Source of the DNA: JBBCJR01 sp037190805
Lineage (GTDB): Bacteria; Pseudomonadota; Alphaproteobacteria; Sphingomonadales; Sphingomonadaceae
Assembly: GCA_037190805.1 (NCBI GenBank)
Contig: JBBCJR010000008.1
Coordinates: forward strand, 1 to 64,000
DNA length: 64,000 nucleotides
Direction: 5' to 3'
Both the position numbers and the translations under genes were made by a program. Below the pieces are notes generated by a model. That model was not told the DNA's origin and made no database searches. It worked only from the letters and a program-made list of their open reading frames with translations. Below are positions 1-8,674 of the stretch, one piece after another (the first letter of the stretch is position 1; the number at the start of each line of letters is the position of its first letter).

Positions 1-119
1 CGCGTCCCCATCAGCGGGGCGGGTGCTAGGGGTGCGGCGCTCTCCGGTCAGATTGTCCCGCGGTGCTGGTCTAAATCGGCACCTGCCCCTAGAACAAAGT
101 CAAATCCGGAGCTTATTGC

Positions 120-1664
120 GTGACTTCTGAATCGTCCGACAAACATGCGTTGTCCCGCAAGGGGCTTTCGGCGGGCTCGGTGGGGTTGCTGGGCGCGACC
201 GTCATCGGCGTATCCTGCGTGGCGCCGGCCTATACCATCACGGCGGCGCTGGGGCCGATCGCGGCCAAGGTCGGGTATCAGAGCCCGGCGATCATCCTCA
301 TGGGCTTTCTGCCGATGCTGCTGGTCGCGTTCGGCTATCGCGAGCTCAACCGCGCCATGCCCGACAGTGGCACGTCCTTTACCTGGGTGACGCGTGCCTT
401 CGGTCCCTGGGCCGGGTGGCTGGCAGGATGGGGGCTGATCGCCTCCACCGTGCTGGTGCTGTCGAATTCCGCCGGCGTCGCGGTCGATTTCTTCTATCTG
501 ATGCTTGCCGAGCTGTTCACCAACGCGGACCTGGCCGCGCTGGGCGCAAACCCGTTCATCAATGTCGCAACCTGCCTGGTGTTCATGGCGATCGCGACGA
601 TCATCTCCTATCGGGGCATGGAAGCGACCAAGGCCGTTCAGTATGTCCTGGTCGGGTTTCAGGTCGTGGTGCTGCTGCTGTTCGGTGGTGTCGCGCTGTA
701 CATGGCCAACAACAGCACGGCATTCGATCCGACCGCCATCAGCCTGGCGTGGTTCAACCCGTTCGAAGTGCCGACGTTGAGCGCCGTGGCGGCGGGCCTG
801 TCGCTGTCTATCTTCATCTTCTGGGGATGGGACGTTACCCTGACCATGAACGAGGAAACCCGGGGCGCGCGCTCGACGCCAGGGCGGGCCGCGACGATGA
901 CGGTTCTGGTGACGGCATTCCTCTACGTTCTGACGGCAACGGCAGTGATGAGCTTCGCTGGGCTGGGCGAGACGGGACTTGGCCTGGGCAACCCGGCGGT
1001 ACAGGGCAATGTGTTCTTCGCGCTGGCGAAGCCCGTGCTGGGTGTCGTGGCGATCCTGGTTTCGATCGCGGTGCTGTCTAGCTCGGGCGCATCGCTGCAA
1101 TCGACGATGGTCAGCCCCTCGCGGACCATGCTGGCGATGGCCCACTATGGCGCCCTGCCCGAGATTCTGTCGACGATCAGCGCGCGTTTCAAAACGCCCA
1201 GCGTCGCCATATTGACGTCCACCTTCGTGTCGTCGATCTTCTATGCGGTGATGCGCTTCGTGTCCGAGCATGTGCTGTGGGACACGGTCGCTGCGCTGGG
1301 CATCATGATCTGCTTCTATTACAGCATCACCGCCTTCGCATCGGTCTGGTACTTCCGCCGGCAGTGGTTCAAGTCGCGCGCCAATTTATTCTATCAGCTG
1401 GTGTTTCCGCTGGTCGGCGGCGTCATGTTGGCGGCCTTGTTCATTCGGACGATCATCGACAGCATGGATCCGGATTTCGGCAGCGGGTCGCATGTCGGCG
1501 GGCTGGGGCTGGTCTTCCTCCTCGGCATGATGATCATCGTCGTCGGGCTGGTGCTGATGGTGGTGATGGCGGTGACCCGGCCCGGCTTCTTCCGCGGCGA
1601 GACGCTGACGCGCGGCGTGTCGGACGGCACCGAAGATCAGGGCATTGACGAGCTGCCCGTCTGA
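120..1664 (+). CDS. APC-family amino acid permease
   Basis: Predicted inner-membrane transporter of the amino acid-polyamine-organocation (APC) superfamily, 514 aa. The protein is almost wholly hydrophobic with about 12 apparent membrane spans. The first span carries the Gly-rich stretch typical of APC helix 1 (GATVIGVSCVAPAYTITAA), followed by a conserved loop with PDSGTSFTWVTRAFGPWAGW. The start is GTG at 120, with GGAG eight bases upstream; no in-frame ATG lies near the N-terminus. The C-terminal tail is acidic and cytoplasmic. The gene stands alone, with a VOC gene 74 bases downstream on the same strand. Substrate cannot be read from sequence; an amino acid is the family default. Confidence 0.85.
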   Translation: MTSESSDKHALSRKGLSAGSVGLLGATVIGVSCVAPAYTITAALGPIAAKVGYQSPAIILMGFLPMLLVAFGYRELNRAMPDSGTSFTWVTRAFGPWAGWLAGWGLIASTVLVLSNSAGVAVDFFYLMLAELFTNADLAALGANPFINVATCLVFMAIATIISYRGMEATKAVQYVLVGFQVVVLLLFGGVALYMANNSTAFDPTAISLAWFNPFEVPTLSAVAAGLSLSIFIFWGWDVTLTMNEETRGARSTPGRAATMTVLVTAFLYVLTATAVMSFAGLGETGLGLGNPAVQGNVFFALAKPVLGVVAILVSIAVLSSSGASLQSTMVSPSRTMLAMAHYGALPEILSTISARFKTPSVAILTSTFVSSIFYAVMRFVSEHVLWDTVAALGIMICFYYSITAFASVWYFRRQWFKSRANLFYQLVFPLVGGVMLAALFIRTIIDSMDPDFGSGSHVGGLGLVFLLGMMIIVVGLVLMVVMAVTRPGFFRGETLTRGVSDGTEDQGIDELPV

Positions 1665-1738
1665 GGGTTTCAGTTTTTCCGGTTCGGCGTCAGAGGCGCT
1701 CTACCGAAAATACCGTCTGATCGGGGAGGGAGCGGGCC

Positions 1739-2116
1739 ATGATCCACCATGTTTCGCTCGGCACCAACGATGTGTTGCGGGCGCGGGCCTTTTATGACCC
1801 GATCATGGCGTTGTTGGGCTTTAGGCCGATGGCGGGGCATGGCCGGTCGGCTGATTATGGCATCGGGGATATCCAGTTCAGCCTGGAGACGCCGGTCGAC
1901 GGCAATCCGGCCAGCGTCGGTAACGGCGTTCATATCGCTTTTCAGGCGACCGATCGGGCGATGGTGCGGGAATTTCACCGCCTGGGCCTGATGCTCGGCG
2001 GCGCGGATGCGGGGGCGCCGGGGATCAGGACGGACTATGACGCACATTATTATGGCGCCTTCATCCGGGATCCGGACGGTAACAAGATCGAAGCCGTTAC
2101 CTATTCGGCAAGCTGA
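1739..2116 (+). CDS. VOC family protein (glyoxalase/dioxygenase-like)
   Basis: Small 125-aa single-domain protein of the vicinal oxygen chelate superfamily. It begins MIHHVSLGTNDVLRARAFYD, the usual first beta-alpha unit carrying the metal-ligand His, and ends with the second half-module FIRDPDGNKIEAV, in which Glu is the usual last metal ligand. The family includes glyoxalase I, ring-cleavage dioxygenases and antibiotic-binding proteins; this type (lactoylglutathione lyase-like) has no defined substrate. It is convergent with the ATPase gene that follows. The ATG follows a purine-rich GGGAG stretch. Confidence 0.85.
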   Translation: MIHHVSLGTNDVLRARAFYDPIMALLGFRPMAGHGRSADYGIGDIQFSLETPVDGNPASVGNGVHIAFQATDRAMVREFHRLGLMLGGADAGAPGIRTDYDAHYYGAFIRDPDGNKIEAVTYSAS

Positions 2117-2177
2117 GGCTGTGTGCCGGGACCTTCAGACCCCGCTTATGTCCCTGTAGAATATAGCCGCGGGTAGG

Positions 2178-3800
2178 CTAGCGCCCTTTGAACAGACCGC
2201 CGAGGATGCCGCGGACGAGTTGGCGGCCCAGTGAGCCGGCGAGCTGGCGACCGACCGACGAGGCGGCGGAACGCGCTGCGGACTGGACCATCTTTTCGGT
2301 CATCGTCGGCTTGGCGGCCTCTCGCGCCTGACGCGCGGCCTCGCGATCTGCGGCGACACGCTGACGTTCCGCTTCCTTGGCCGCTCGGGCCGCTTCGCGC
2401 TGGCGTTCCACCTCGGCCCGCGCATCTATCTTCGCCTGCTCGGCCGCCGCTTTTTCCGTCGCGGCATCCGCCTTTGCGGAGGCGGCCGCTGCCGCTGCCT
2501 CGGCGGCCTTGGCGGTCAGGATCTCCTCGGCCGACTCGCGGTTGATCCGGGTGTCGTATTTGCCGGCCAGCGCGGATGTCTGGACGATCACGCCGCGTTC
2601 CACCGGCGTCACCGGGCCGAGGCGCGAGCAGGGCGGACGGATCAGGGTGCGCTCGACGGGAGAGGGCGCGCCGTCTGCCTGGAGCAGCGAGACCAGCGCC
2701 TCTCCAACCTTCAGCTCCGTGATCGCGGTGACGACATCGACGCCGGGATTGGGGCGGAACGTCTCTGCAGCGGCGCGGATCGCCTTCTGGTCGCGGGGGG
2801 TGAAGGCGCGCAGGGCATGTTGAACACGATTGCCGAGCTGGCCGGCGACGGCATCGGGCACGTCGATCGGGTTCTGGGTGATGAAATAGACGCCGACGCC
2901 CTTGGAGCGGATGAGGCGCACCACTTGCTCGATCTTGTCGAGGAGCGCGGGCGGCGCCTCGTCGAACAGGAGGTGGGCCTCGTCGAAGAAGAAGGCCAGC
3001 TTCGGCTTGTCGGGGTCGCCGACCTCGGGCAGCGTCTCGAACAGTTCCGACAGCAGCCACAGGAGGAAGGTGGCGTAAAGCTTCGGGCTGGCCATCAGCT
3101 TGTCGGCGGCGAGGATATTTACCGTCCCGCGTCCCTGGTCGTCCAGCGTCATCAGGTCCCTGATGTCGAGCGCTGGTTCACCGAAGAAGTTGTCACCGCC
3201 CTGCGAACGCAGTTGCAGCAGCGACCGCTGGATGGCGCCGACCGAGGGCTTGGAGACATTGCCATAGGTGATCGACAGCTCGTCGGCCCGTTCGGCACAG
3301 TGGACCAGCATCGATTGCAGGTCGTCGAGGTCGAGGAGCAGCAGCCCTTCCTTGTCCGCGACGTGGAAGGCGATGGTGAGGACGCCCTCCTGCACCTCGT
3401 TCAGTCCCATCAGCCGGGCGAGGAGCAGCGGACCCATCTCGCTGACGGTGGTACGGATGGGATGCCCCTGTTCGCCGAACAGGTCCCAGAACTGAACCGG
3501 ATTGTCGGCATAGGCATAGTCCGTCAGGCCGATTTCAGCCGCGCGGGCGGTGAGGGCGGCGTGGCTCTTGGCCGCGGGGCTGCCCGCCATGGCAAGGCCG
3601 CTGAGATCGCCCTTTACGTCGGCGACGAATACCGGCACCCCGACCCGGCTGAAGCCTTCGGCGATGCCTTGCAGGGTGACGGTCTTGCCGGTGCCGGTAG
3701 CGCCGGCGACCAGGCCGTGGCGGTTGGCGCGGCGCAGGTTCAGGGTCTGGGGCTTGTCGCCGCCCAGCCCGATGAAGATGCCCTCGCCCGCGTCCGCCAT
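2178..3800 (-). CDS. HerA-like P-loop ATPase, DUF853 family
   Basis: Predicted cytoplasmic P-loop ATPase of the HerA/FtsK-like DUF853 group, 540 aa from the chosen start. Walker A is GATGTGKT at about residues 33-40; a Walker B-like FFFDEAHLLFDE lies near the middle. Sensor-like VYFITQNPIDVPD follows. The last 110 residues form a charged Ala/Arg/Glu-rich coiled coil ending in a Gly-rich hydrophobic tail, a usual feature of DUF853. The open frame reaches further upstream, but ATG at 3800 is preceded by GGGGAGGAC, a strong ribosome site, and family homology starts there. Members are called helicase-like, but their biological role is unclear. Confidence 0.88.
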   Translation of the reverse strand: MADAGEGIFIGLGGDKPQTLNLRRANRHGLVAGATGTGKTVTLQGIAEGFSRVGVPVFVADVKGDLSGLAMAGSPAAKSHAALTARAAEIGLTDYAYADNPVQFWDLFGEQGHPIRTTVSEMGPLLLARLMGLNEVQEGVLTIAFHVADKEGLLLLDLDDLQSMLVHCAERADELSITYGNVSKPSVGAIQRSLLQLRSQGGDNFFGEPALDIRDLMTLDDQGRGTVNILAADKLMASPKLYATFLLWLLSELFETLPEVGDPDKPKLAFFFDEAHLLFDEAPPALLDKIEQVVRLIRSKGVGVYFITQNPIDVPDAVAGQLGNRVQHALRAFTPRDQKAIRAAAETFRPNPGVDVVTAITELKVGEALVSLLQADGAPSPVERTLIRPPCSRLGPVTPVERGVIVQTSALAGKYDTRINRESAEEILTAKAAEAAAAAASAKADAATEKAAAEQAKIDARAEVERQREAARAAKEAERQRVAADREAARQAREAAKPTMTEKMVQSAARSAASSVGRQLAGSLGRQLVRGILGGLFKGR

Positions 3801-3924
3801 GCCGTCCTCCCCAAGAGATTGAAGAGGGAGGATAGCCGCGCGGGGGCGGTGCGTCATCGGCCTAAATGAAAAGCGCGCGGGGTATCGGGGTGTCGGCGAT
3901 CGATCCGGCGCATGCCGGCCGGCC

Positions 3925-4191
3925 TCAGTCCTGGGCCGGGGTCTCGTCCGCCGCCAGATCTTGAAAATAAGGCACGACCTCACCCTGCTGCTTGATGGTC
4001 ATCGGGTTGCCGAAGCGATCGCGCGATGTGCCGACGGCGAGCCGGACCCAACCCTCGGAAACGCAATATTCTTCGACATTGGTGCGTTCGACGCCCTTGA
4101 AACGGATGCCCACGCCGCGCCGGAGCACGGTGCCGTCGAAATGCGGACTCTTGGGATTCGTCGAAAGGCGGTCGGGGGGCGTGTCGGTCAT
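3925..4191 (-). CDS. DUF3297 family protein
   Basis: Small 88-aa soluble protein. The core NPKSPHFDGTVLRRGVGIRF and the later EGWVRLAVGTSRDRFGNPMTIK match what I know of DUF3297, a short family widespread in Proteobacteria and sometimes wrongly labelled glutathione peroxidase. No catalytic motif or membrane segment is visible. It lies 31 bases downstream of the lipoprotein methyltransferase gene on the same strand and could be co-transcribed with it and prfB. Function unknown. Confidence 0.8.
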   Translation of the reverse strand: MTDTPPDRLSTNPKSPHFDGTVLRRGVGIRFKGVERTNVEEYCVSEGWVRLAVGTSRDRFGNPMTIKQQGEVVPYFQDLAADETPAQD

Positions 4192-4222
4192 TCTCGCCCT
4201 CTAGCGAGCCCCGAGAGAATGC

Positions 4223-4927
4223 TCAACCGCCCGTCGGCGTACACGGCCGGATCGCATCGGGCGCCGGGCGCTCTCCGTCAGCGACGAACTGAGCGAGATA
4301 GGCGTCGGCGGCGGGAAGATCCTCGAACCGCACCAGCCGATAGCCGACAGCGGCGAACTCGCAGACCAGCAGGCGCGGGGGCGTGCCATGACGGGCGGTC
4401 GGGCGGTCGGCATCGACCACCACCACCGAGCCGCCGCGCTTCAGCGCCGGCCGCATGTGCCAGAGGAAGGCGTAGGGCTGCTCGATCTCATGATACATGT
4501 GGACCATGAAGATGCGGTCGAACGATGATGGGGGCAGCATGGGATCGGCCGGTTCGCCCAGCTTCACGCTGACATTGTCGAGCTGTTCGCGTTCGACGCG
4601 ATCGGCCAGGGCGTCGCGCGTCGCGGGGACGATGTCCTGCGCCAGCACCCGCCCGTTCGCGCCCACCATCGGGGCGAGGCGAACGGTGTAATAGCCTTCG
4701 CCGGCGCCGATGTCGGCGACCGTCATGCCTGGCGTGACGCCGACAAGGGCCATGACCTTTTCCGCCTCGCCCGCACCATCGCGGGCATCTTCGTTCGAGA
4801 AACGGGCGGCGACAATCGGCGCCACCGGCCGATGAGGCTCGGGAAACTGCGGTTGAGCGACTTCCTGTTCGCGGCAGCCGCCTGCCGCGACAACCAGCAG
4901 CAACAGGGCCGCCTGCCGCATCGCCAT
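4223..4927 (-). CDS. Predicted periplasmic lipoprotein SAM-methyltransferase
   Basis: Class I SAM-dependent methyltransferase fold, 234 aa, preceded by an export signal. Starting at ATG 4927, two bases after the prfB stop codon, the N-terminus reads MAMRQAALLLLVVAAGGC: a short basic start, a hydrophobic core and a lipobox-like Ala-Gly-Gly-Cys. After a Pro-rich linker comes motif I VADIGAGEGYYTVRLA (SAM-binding Gly loop), then VVDADRP and further Rossmann strands. It resembles the predicted methyltransferases of COG4798, which often carry signal peptides. The puzzle is the source of SAM outside the cytoplasm, so true export needs testing. An alternative start at ATG 4921 keeps the signal. Substrate unknown. 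Confidence 0.78.
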   Translation of the reverse strand: MAMRQAALLLLVVAAGGCREQEVAQPQFPEPHRPVAPIVAARFSNEDARDGAGEAEKVMALVGVTPGMTVADIGAGEGYYTVRLAPMVGANGRVLAQDIVPATRDALADRVEREQLDNVSVKLGEPADPMLPPSSFDRIFMVHMYHEIEQPYAFLWHMRPALKRGGSVVVVDADRPTARHGTPPRLLVCEFAAVGYRLVRFEDLPAADAYLAQFVADGERPAPDAIRPCTPTGG

Positions 4928-4928
4928 G

Positions 4929-6056
4929 TCAGTCCACATCCTCGACATCGACCGATTCGCCGGTGACGCGCTGCGACAGCGCGGCCGCCATGAAGTCGTC
5001 GAGATCGCCGTCGAGCACATCCGACGGCGCGGTCGAGGTGACGCCGGTTCTGAGGTCCTTCACCAGCTGATAGGGTTGCAGGACGTATGAGCGGATCTGG
5101 TGGCCCCAGCCGATCTCGGTCTTGGCGGCATAGCCGGCGTTCGCTTCCGCCTCGCGGCGTTGCAGCTCCTGCTCGTAGAGGCGGGCCTTCAGCTGCTTCA
5201 TCGCTTCGGCGCGGTTCTTGTGCTGGCTGCGCTGGTTCTGGCAGGCGACGATGATACCGGTTGGCATATGGGTAATGCGGACCGCCGAGTCGGTGGTGTT
5301 GACGTGCTGCCCGCCGGCGCCCGAGGCGCGGTAGGTGTCGATCTTCAGGTCCTTGTCCAGCACCTCGATGTCGAAATCCTCGTCCACTTCGGGATAGACC
5401 CAGACCGAGGCGAAGCTGGTGTGGCGGCGGGCCGAGCTGTCATAGGGGCTGATCCGCACCAGCCGGTGGACCCCGCTTTCGGTCTTGGCATAGCCATAGG
5501 CATTCTCGCCCCGAACCAGAAGAGTCGCGGACTTGATGCCCGCCTGCTCGCCGGCATGATGGTCGACCAACTCCACCTTCATGCCGTGGCGCTCGGCCCA
5601 GCGGCTGTACATGCGCTGGAGCATTTCTGCCCAATCCTGACTTTCGGTGCCGCCAGCGCCGGCGTTGACCTCGATATAGCTGTTGTTGCCGTCGGCCTCG
5701 CCCGCCAGCAGCGCCGCCACCTTGTCGCGGTTCGCCCGCTGGGCGAGGGCGGCGAGCGTCGCGACGCCCTCGTCGACCAGCGCGGTGTCACCCTCGGCCT
5801 CGGCCAGGTCCATCAGTTCGACGGTGTCGGCCAGTTCCTGCTCGATGGCGCGGGTGTTGGCGATTGCCTCGTCAAGGCGGCGTCGTTCGCGCATTACCTC
5901 CTGCGCCGCCTTGGGATCGTCCCACAGCTTTGGATCTTCGACCCGGTTGTTGAGCTCGTCGAGGCGACGGACGGCGCGATCCCAATCGAGGAACCGGCGG
6001 ACCAGGGCCATCGCCTCCCTGACCTGATCGACATGGGCTTGCGCTTCGGCGCGCAT
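4929..6056 (-). CDS. prfB: Peptide chain release factor 2
   Basis: RF2 recognises UGA and UAA stop codons and triggers peptide release; 375 aa, the usual length. The GGQ hydrolysis motif lies at residues 248-250 within SGAGGQHVNTTDSAVRITH. The codon-recognition tripeptide, Ser-Pro-Phe in E. coli, reads Ser-Pro-Tyr at 203-205 in RISPYDSSARRHTSF. The whole protein is in one frame here, so there is no sign of the +1 programmed frameshift that autoregulates many bacterial prfB genes. It is followed almost immediately by the lipoprotein methyltransferase gene and preceded, 32 bases away, by the PBP1A gene, all on the minus strand. Confidence 0.97.
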   Translation of the reverse strand: MRAEAQAHVDQVREAMALVRRFLDWDRAVRRLDELNNRVEDPKLWDDPKAAQEVMRERRRLDEAIANTRAIEQELADTVELMDLAEAEGDTALVDEGVATLAALAQRANRDKVAALLAGEADGNNSYIEVNAGAGGTESQDWAEMLQRMYSRWAERHGMKVELVDHHAGEQAGIKSATLLVRGENAYGYAKTESGVHRLVRISPYDSSARRHTSFASVWVYPEVDEDFDIEVLDKDLKIDTYRASGAGGQHVNTTDSAVRITHMPTGIIVACQNQRSQHKNRAEAMKQLKARLYEQELQRREAEANAGYAAKTEIGWGHQIRSYVLQPYQLVKDLRTGVTSTAPSDVLDGDLDDFMAAALSQRVTGESVDVEDVD

Positions 6057-6088
6057 CGGGTGTTCTCCGTAAGTCTGGACGGGGGAAT

Positions 6089-8590
6089 CTAGTAGATTCC
6101 GCCCTGGCTTTGCAGGAATTCGCTATCGGAGCGGACCTGAGGCGCCGGCGTTGTCGCCAGGGCGCGCTCGATCAGCTCCTCGCGGCGGATGGTGCGGCGG
6201 GGTTCGCTTTCGGGCTTGAAGGCTTCCCAGATCACCGCGGCGCGGGGGTCGCTGGATGGCCAGGCGTCGAACACCCGGCGGCCCGAGCGGCGGTCGATCC
6301 GGACCATGCGGATGCCTTCGGATGCACGGAACGGAACCTTTGGCATGCCTTCAAAGGCGACCTTGGCCCACTGCTTCCAGATCGGCGCCGCCACCGTGCC
6401 GCCCTGGGCATAGCCGCCGAGGCTGCGCGGTTGATCGAAGCCGATATAGACCCCGGCGACCAGATCGGCCGAGCCACCGACGAACCAGACATTGGTCGGC
6501 CCGTTGGACGTGCCGGTCTTGCCGAACAGCGGTCGGTCGAGATCGCGCAGCACCGTCGCGGTGCCGCGCTGGACGACGCCTTCCAGGATGTGGACGACCT
6601 GATAGGCGGTCATGGGATTGAGTACCTGCCGGCGGGTGTCGGCGGGGCGCGGCATCGGGCGGCCGTTCCAGTCCGGCGTGTTGCAACCCTCGCAGACCCG
6701 GCCGTCGGCGCGATAGATGGTCTTGCCGTTCCTGTCCTGAACCAGGTCGATCAGCGTCGGACGCAGGGCGCGGCCGCCGTTCGCCAGCATCGAGTAGGCG
6801 TTGGTGAGGCGCATCACCGTCGTGTCGCCCGCGCCGAGCGAGATCGCCAGCACGGCCGGATAGTCACCGATGCCAGCATCCTTTGCGGTCTTCACCACCT
6901 TGTCCATGCCGGTCTGGCTGGCGGCGCGTACGGTCATCAGGTTGCGGCTCTGCTCGACGCCCCAGCGCATCGTCTGCGGGCCGGCATAGCCGCCGGAGAA
7001 GTTGCGGAAGCATTTCTGGCCCAGCGCCGCCGACTGATAGACGCAGAACGGCCCGTCGACGATCATTGTCGCCGGCGTCATGCCGTTGTCGAGCGCGGCG
7101 GCATAGACGAACGGCTTGAACGTCGAGCCGGGCTGGCGCAGCGCTTGGGTGGCGCGGTTGAACTGCGAGCGGCGGTTATCGAAGCCGCCAACCATGGCAA
7201 GAACCCGTCCGGTATGCGGATCCTGGACGACCATGCCGCCCGACACCTCGGGAATCTGGCGCAGGGAGAAGCTCTGCCGGCCCTCGACCTTGATCGGGAT
7301 GACGTCGCCGGGTCTGAGTGCCGAGAAGGCCGTTCCGCTGGCACCCCGGCGTGGCCAGTTCGCGGCGGCGGCGGGGAGTGGGCCGGTCGACCCGTCCTCG
7401 AACCCCAGCGTGGCGGCGGCGCCTTGCTTCGACAGCACGACGGCGGCGCGCCAGTCGTCATAGCCGACCGGCAGCGCCAGCGCGCGCAGGCGGTCGTCCC
7501 AGCCATCGCCAAGCTCGATCCGGTCGGCGGGGCCCCGCCAGCCGCGCGCCCGGTCATATTTCACCAGTCCGTCGCGCAGCGCCGCTTCCGCCGCCTTCTG
7601 GATGCGCATGTCGAGTGAGGTACGCACCCACAGTCCGCCGGTATAGACGCTGTTCGGGCCGTCCTCCGCATCTTCGCCGAACCGTTCGATCAGCTGGCGG
7701 CGGACATCCTCGATGAACCACGCGCCGGTGCGGTCGACCTTCGCCTCGCTCGGGCGGATGGCAGCCAGCGGTGTCGCACGGGCGGCATCCCGCTCGGCCG
7801 CCGTGATATAGCCATTGTCGGCCATCTGACCGAGAATCCAGTTGCGCCGCTCCAGGGCCCTCGCGTGGCCGCGCTCGGCGCCGGGATTATAGTTGGACGG
7901 CGCCTTGGGCAGCACGGCGAGGAAGGCGATTTCGGCCAAGGACAGCTCGCCGACATCCTTGTCGAAATAGGCGCGCGAGGCCGCTTGGACGCCATAGGCA
8001 TTTCGACCGAGGAAAATCTGATTGAGGTAGAGTTGGAGGATTTGTTCCTTGGTGAAGGTGCTTTCGATCCGTTTGGCGAGGATGGCTTCGCGAATCTTGC
8101 GGATATAGCTCAACTCATTGTCGAGCAGCAGGTTTTTGGCGACTTGCTGGGTGATGGTCGACGCGCCGACCGGGCGCCCGTCGCTTCTGAGGTTGGTGAC
8201 GACGGCCGAGGCGATTCCCGGATAGTCGAGGCCGCCATGCTCGAAGAACGTCTTGTCCTCGGCCGAAATGAACGCCTGGACCAAACGCGGCGGCAGCTCC
8301 TCGAACGTCAGATAGACGCGGCGTTCACGCGCGAACTGGCGGATCGGTTCGCCATCGACGGCGCGGACATTGCTGGGCAGGGGCGGCTGGTACTGCAAAA
8401 GCGCCTCGGCCGAGGGCAGGCCGCGCGCGAAGGCGAACCAGAAGGCGAAGCCGCCAAGCAGCAACACGGCCAGCGTATAGGCGGACCAGCGAACACGCCG
8501 CCGCCGCCATGCGGCCGCCACCCGGTCGAGGTTTAGCCCGCCGCCGTCACGCCGCAGCCGGCTCGTCTGGATGCTGTCACCGTCACTCAT
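6089..8590 (-). CDS. mrcA: Penicillin-binding protein 1A (bifunctional peptidoglycan synthase)
   Basis: Class A PBP, 833 aa, which polymerises glycan strands and cross-links peptides at the inner membrane. A cytoplasmic Arg-rich N-terminus is followed by one membrane anchor (about 38-58). The GT51 glycosyltransferase domain shows FISAEDKTFFEHGG with the catalytic Glu, and GASTITQQVAKNL. An insert/OB-like region follows. The transpeptidase has the serine nucleophile Ser489 in GSTFKPFVYA, SRN at 548-550 and KTGTSN from 691. Cys residues in CVYQSAALGQKC and CEGC are typical of alphaproteobacterial PBP1A. It probably shares a promoter region with divergent pmbA; prfB lies downstream. Confidence 0.96.
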   Translation of the reverse strand: MSDGDSIQTSRLRRDGGGLNLDRVAAAWRRRRVRWSAYTLAVLLLGGFAFWFAFARGLPSAEALLQYQPPLPSNVRAVDGEPIRQFARERRVYLTFEELPPRLVQAFISAEDKTFFEHGGLDYPGIASAVVTNLRSDGRPVGASTITQQVAKNLLLDNELSYIRKIREAILAKRIESTFTKEQILQLYLNQIFLGRNAYGVQAASRAYFDKDVGELSLAEIAFLAVLPKAPSNYNPGAERGHARALERRNWILGQMADNGYITAAERDAARATPLAAIRPSEAKVDRTGAWFIEDVRRQLIERFGEDAEDGPNSVYTGGLWVRTSLDMRIQKAAEAALRDGLVKYDRARGWRGPADRIELGDGWDDRLRALALPVGYDDWRAAVVLSKQGAAATLGFEDGSTGPLPAAAANWPRRGASGTAFSALRPGDVIPIKVEGRQSFSLRQIPEVSGGMVVQDPHTGRVLAMVGGFDNRRSQFNRATQALRQPGSTFKPFVYAAALDNGMTPATMIVDGPFCVYQSAALGQKCFRNFSGGYAGPQTMRWGVEQSRNLMTVRAASQTGMDKVVKTAKDAGIGDYPAVLAISLGAGDTTVMRLTNAYSMLANGGRALRPTLIDLVQDRNGKTIYRADGRVCEGCNTPDWNGRPMPRPADTRRQVLNPMTAYQVVHILEGVVQRGTATVLRDLDRPLFGKTGTSNGPTNVWFVGGSADLVAGVYIGFDQPRSLGGYAQGGTVAAPIWKQWAKVAFEGMPKVPFRASEGIRMVRIDRRSGRRVFDAWPSSDPRAAVIWEAFKPESEPRRTIRREELIERALATTPAPQVRSDSEFLQSQGGIY

Positions 8591-8674
8591 TCGCTCATCG
8601 CTATAGCGACGCCTGAGGGCGGGCGAAAGCGATCAGGTTTTGACCCCGGCGCGGGGCGGGTCTAGCAGGCGCCC

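Noticed and set aside
2817..3869. 350-codon open frame antisense to the HerA-like ATPase
   Set aside because: GC-rich antisense shadow: low-complexity, no family motif, while the opposite strand encodes a clear P-loop ATPase.
6110..7618. 502-codon open frame antisense to PBP1A
   Set aside because: His/Arg/Ala-rich shadow with no domain; the PBP1A motifs on the other strand are complete.
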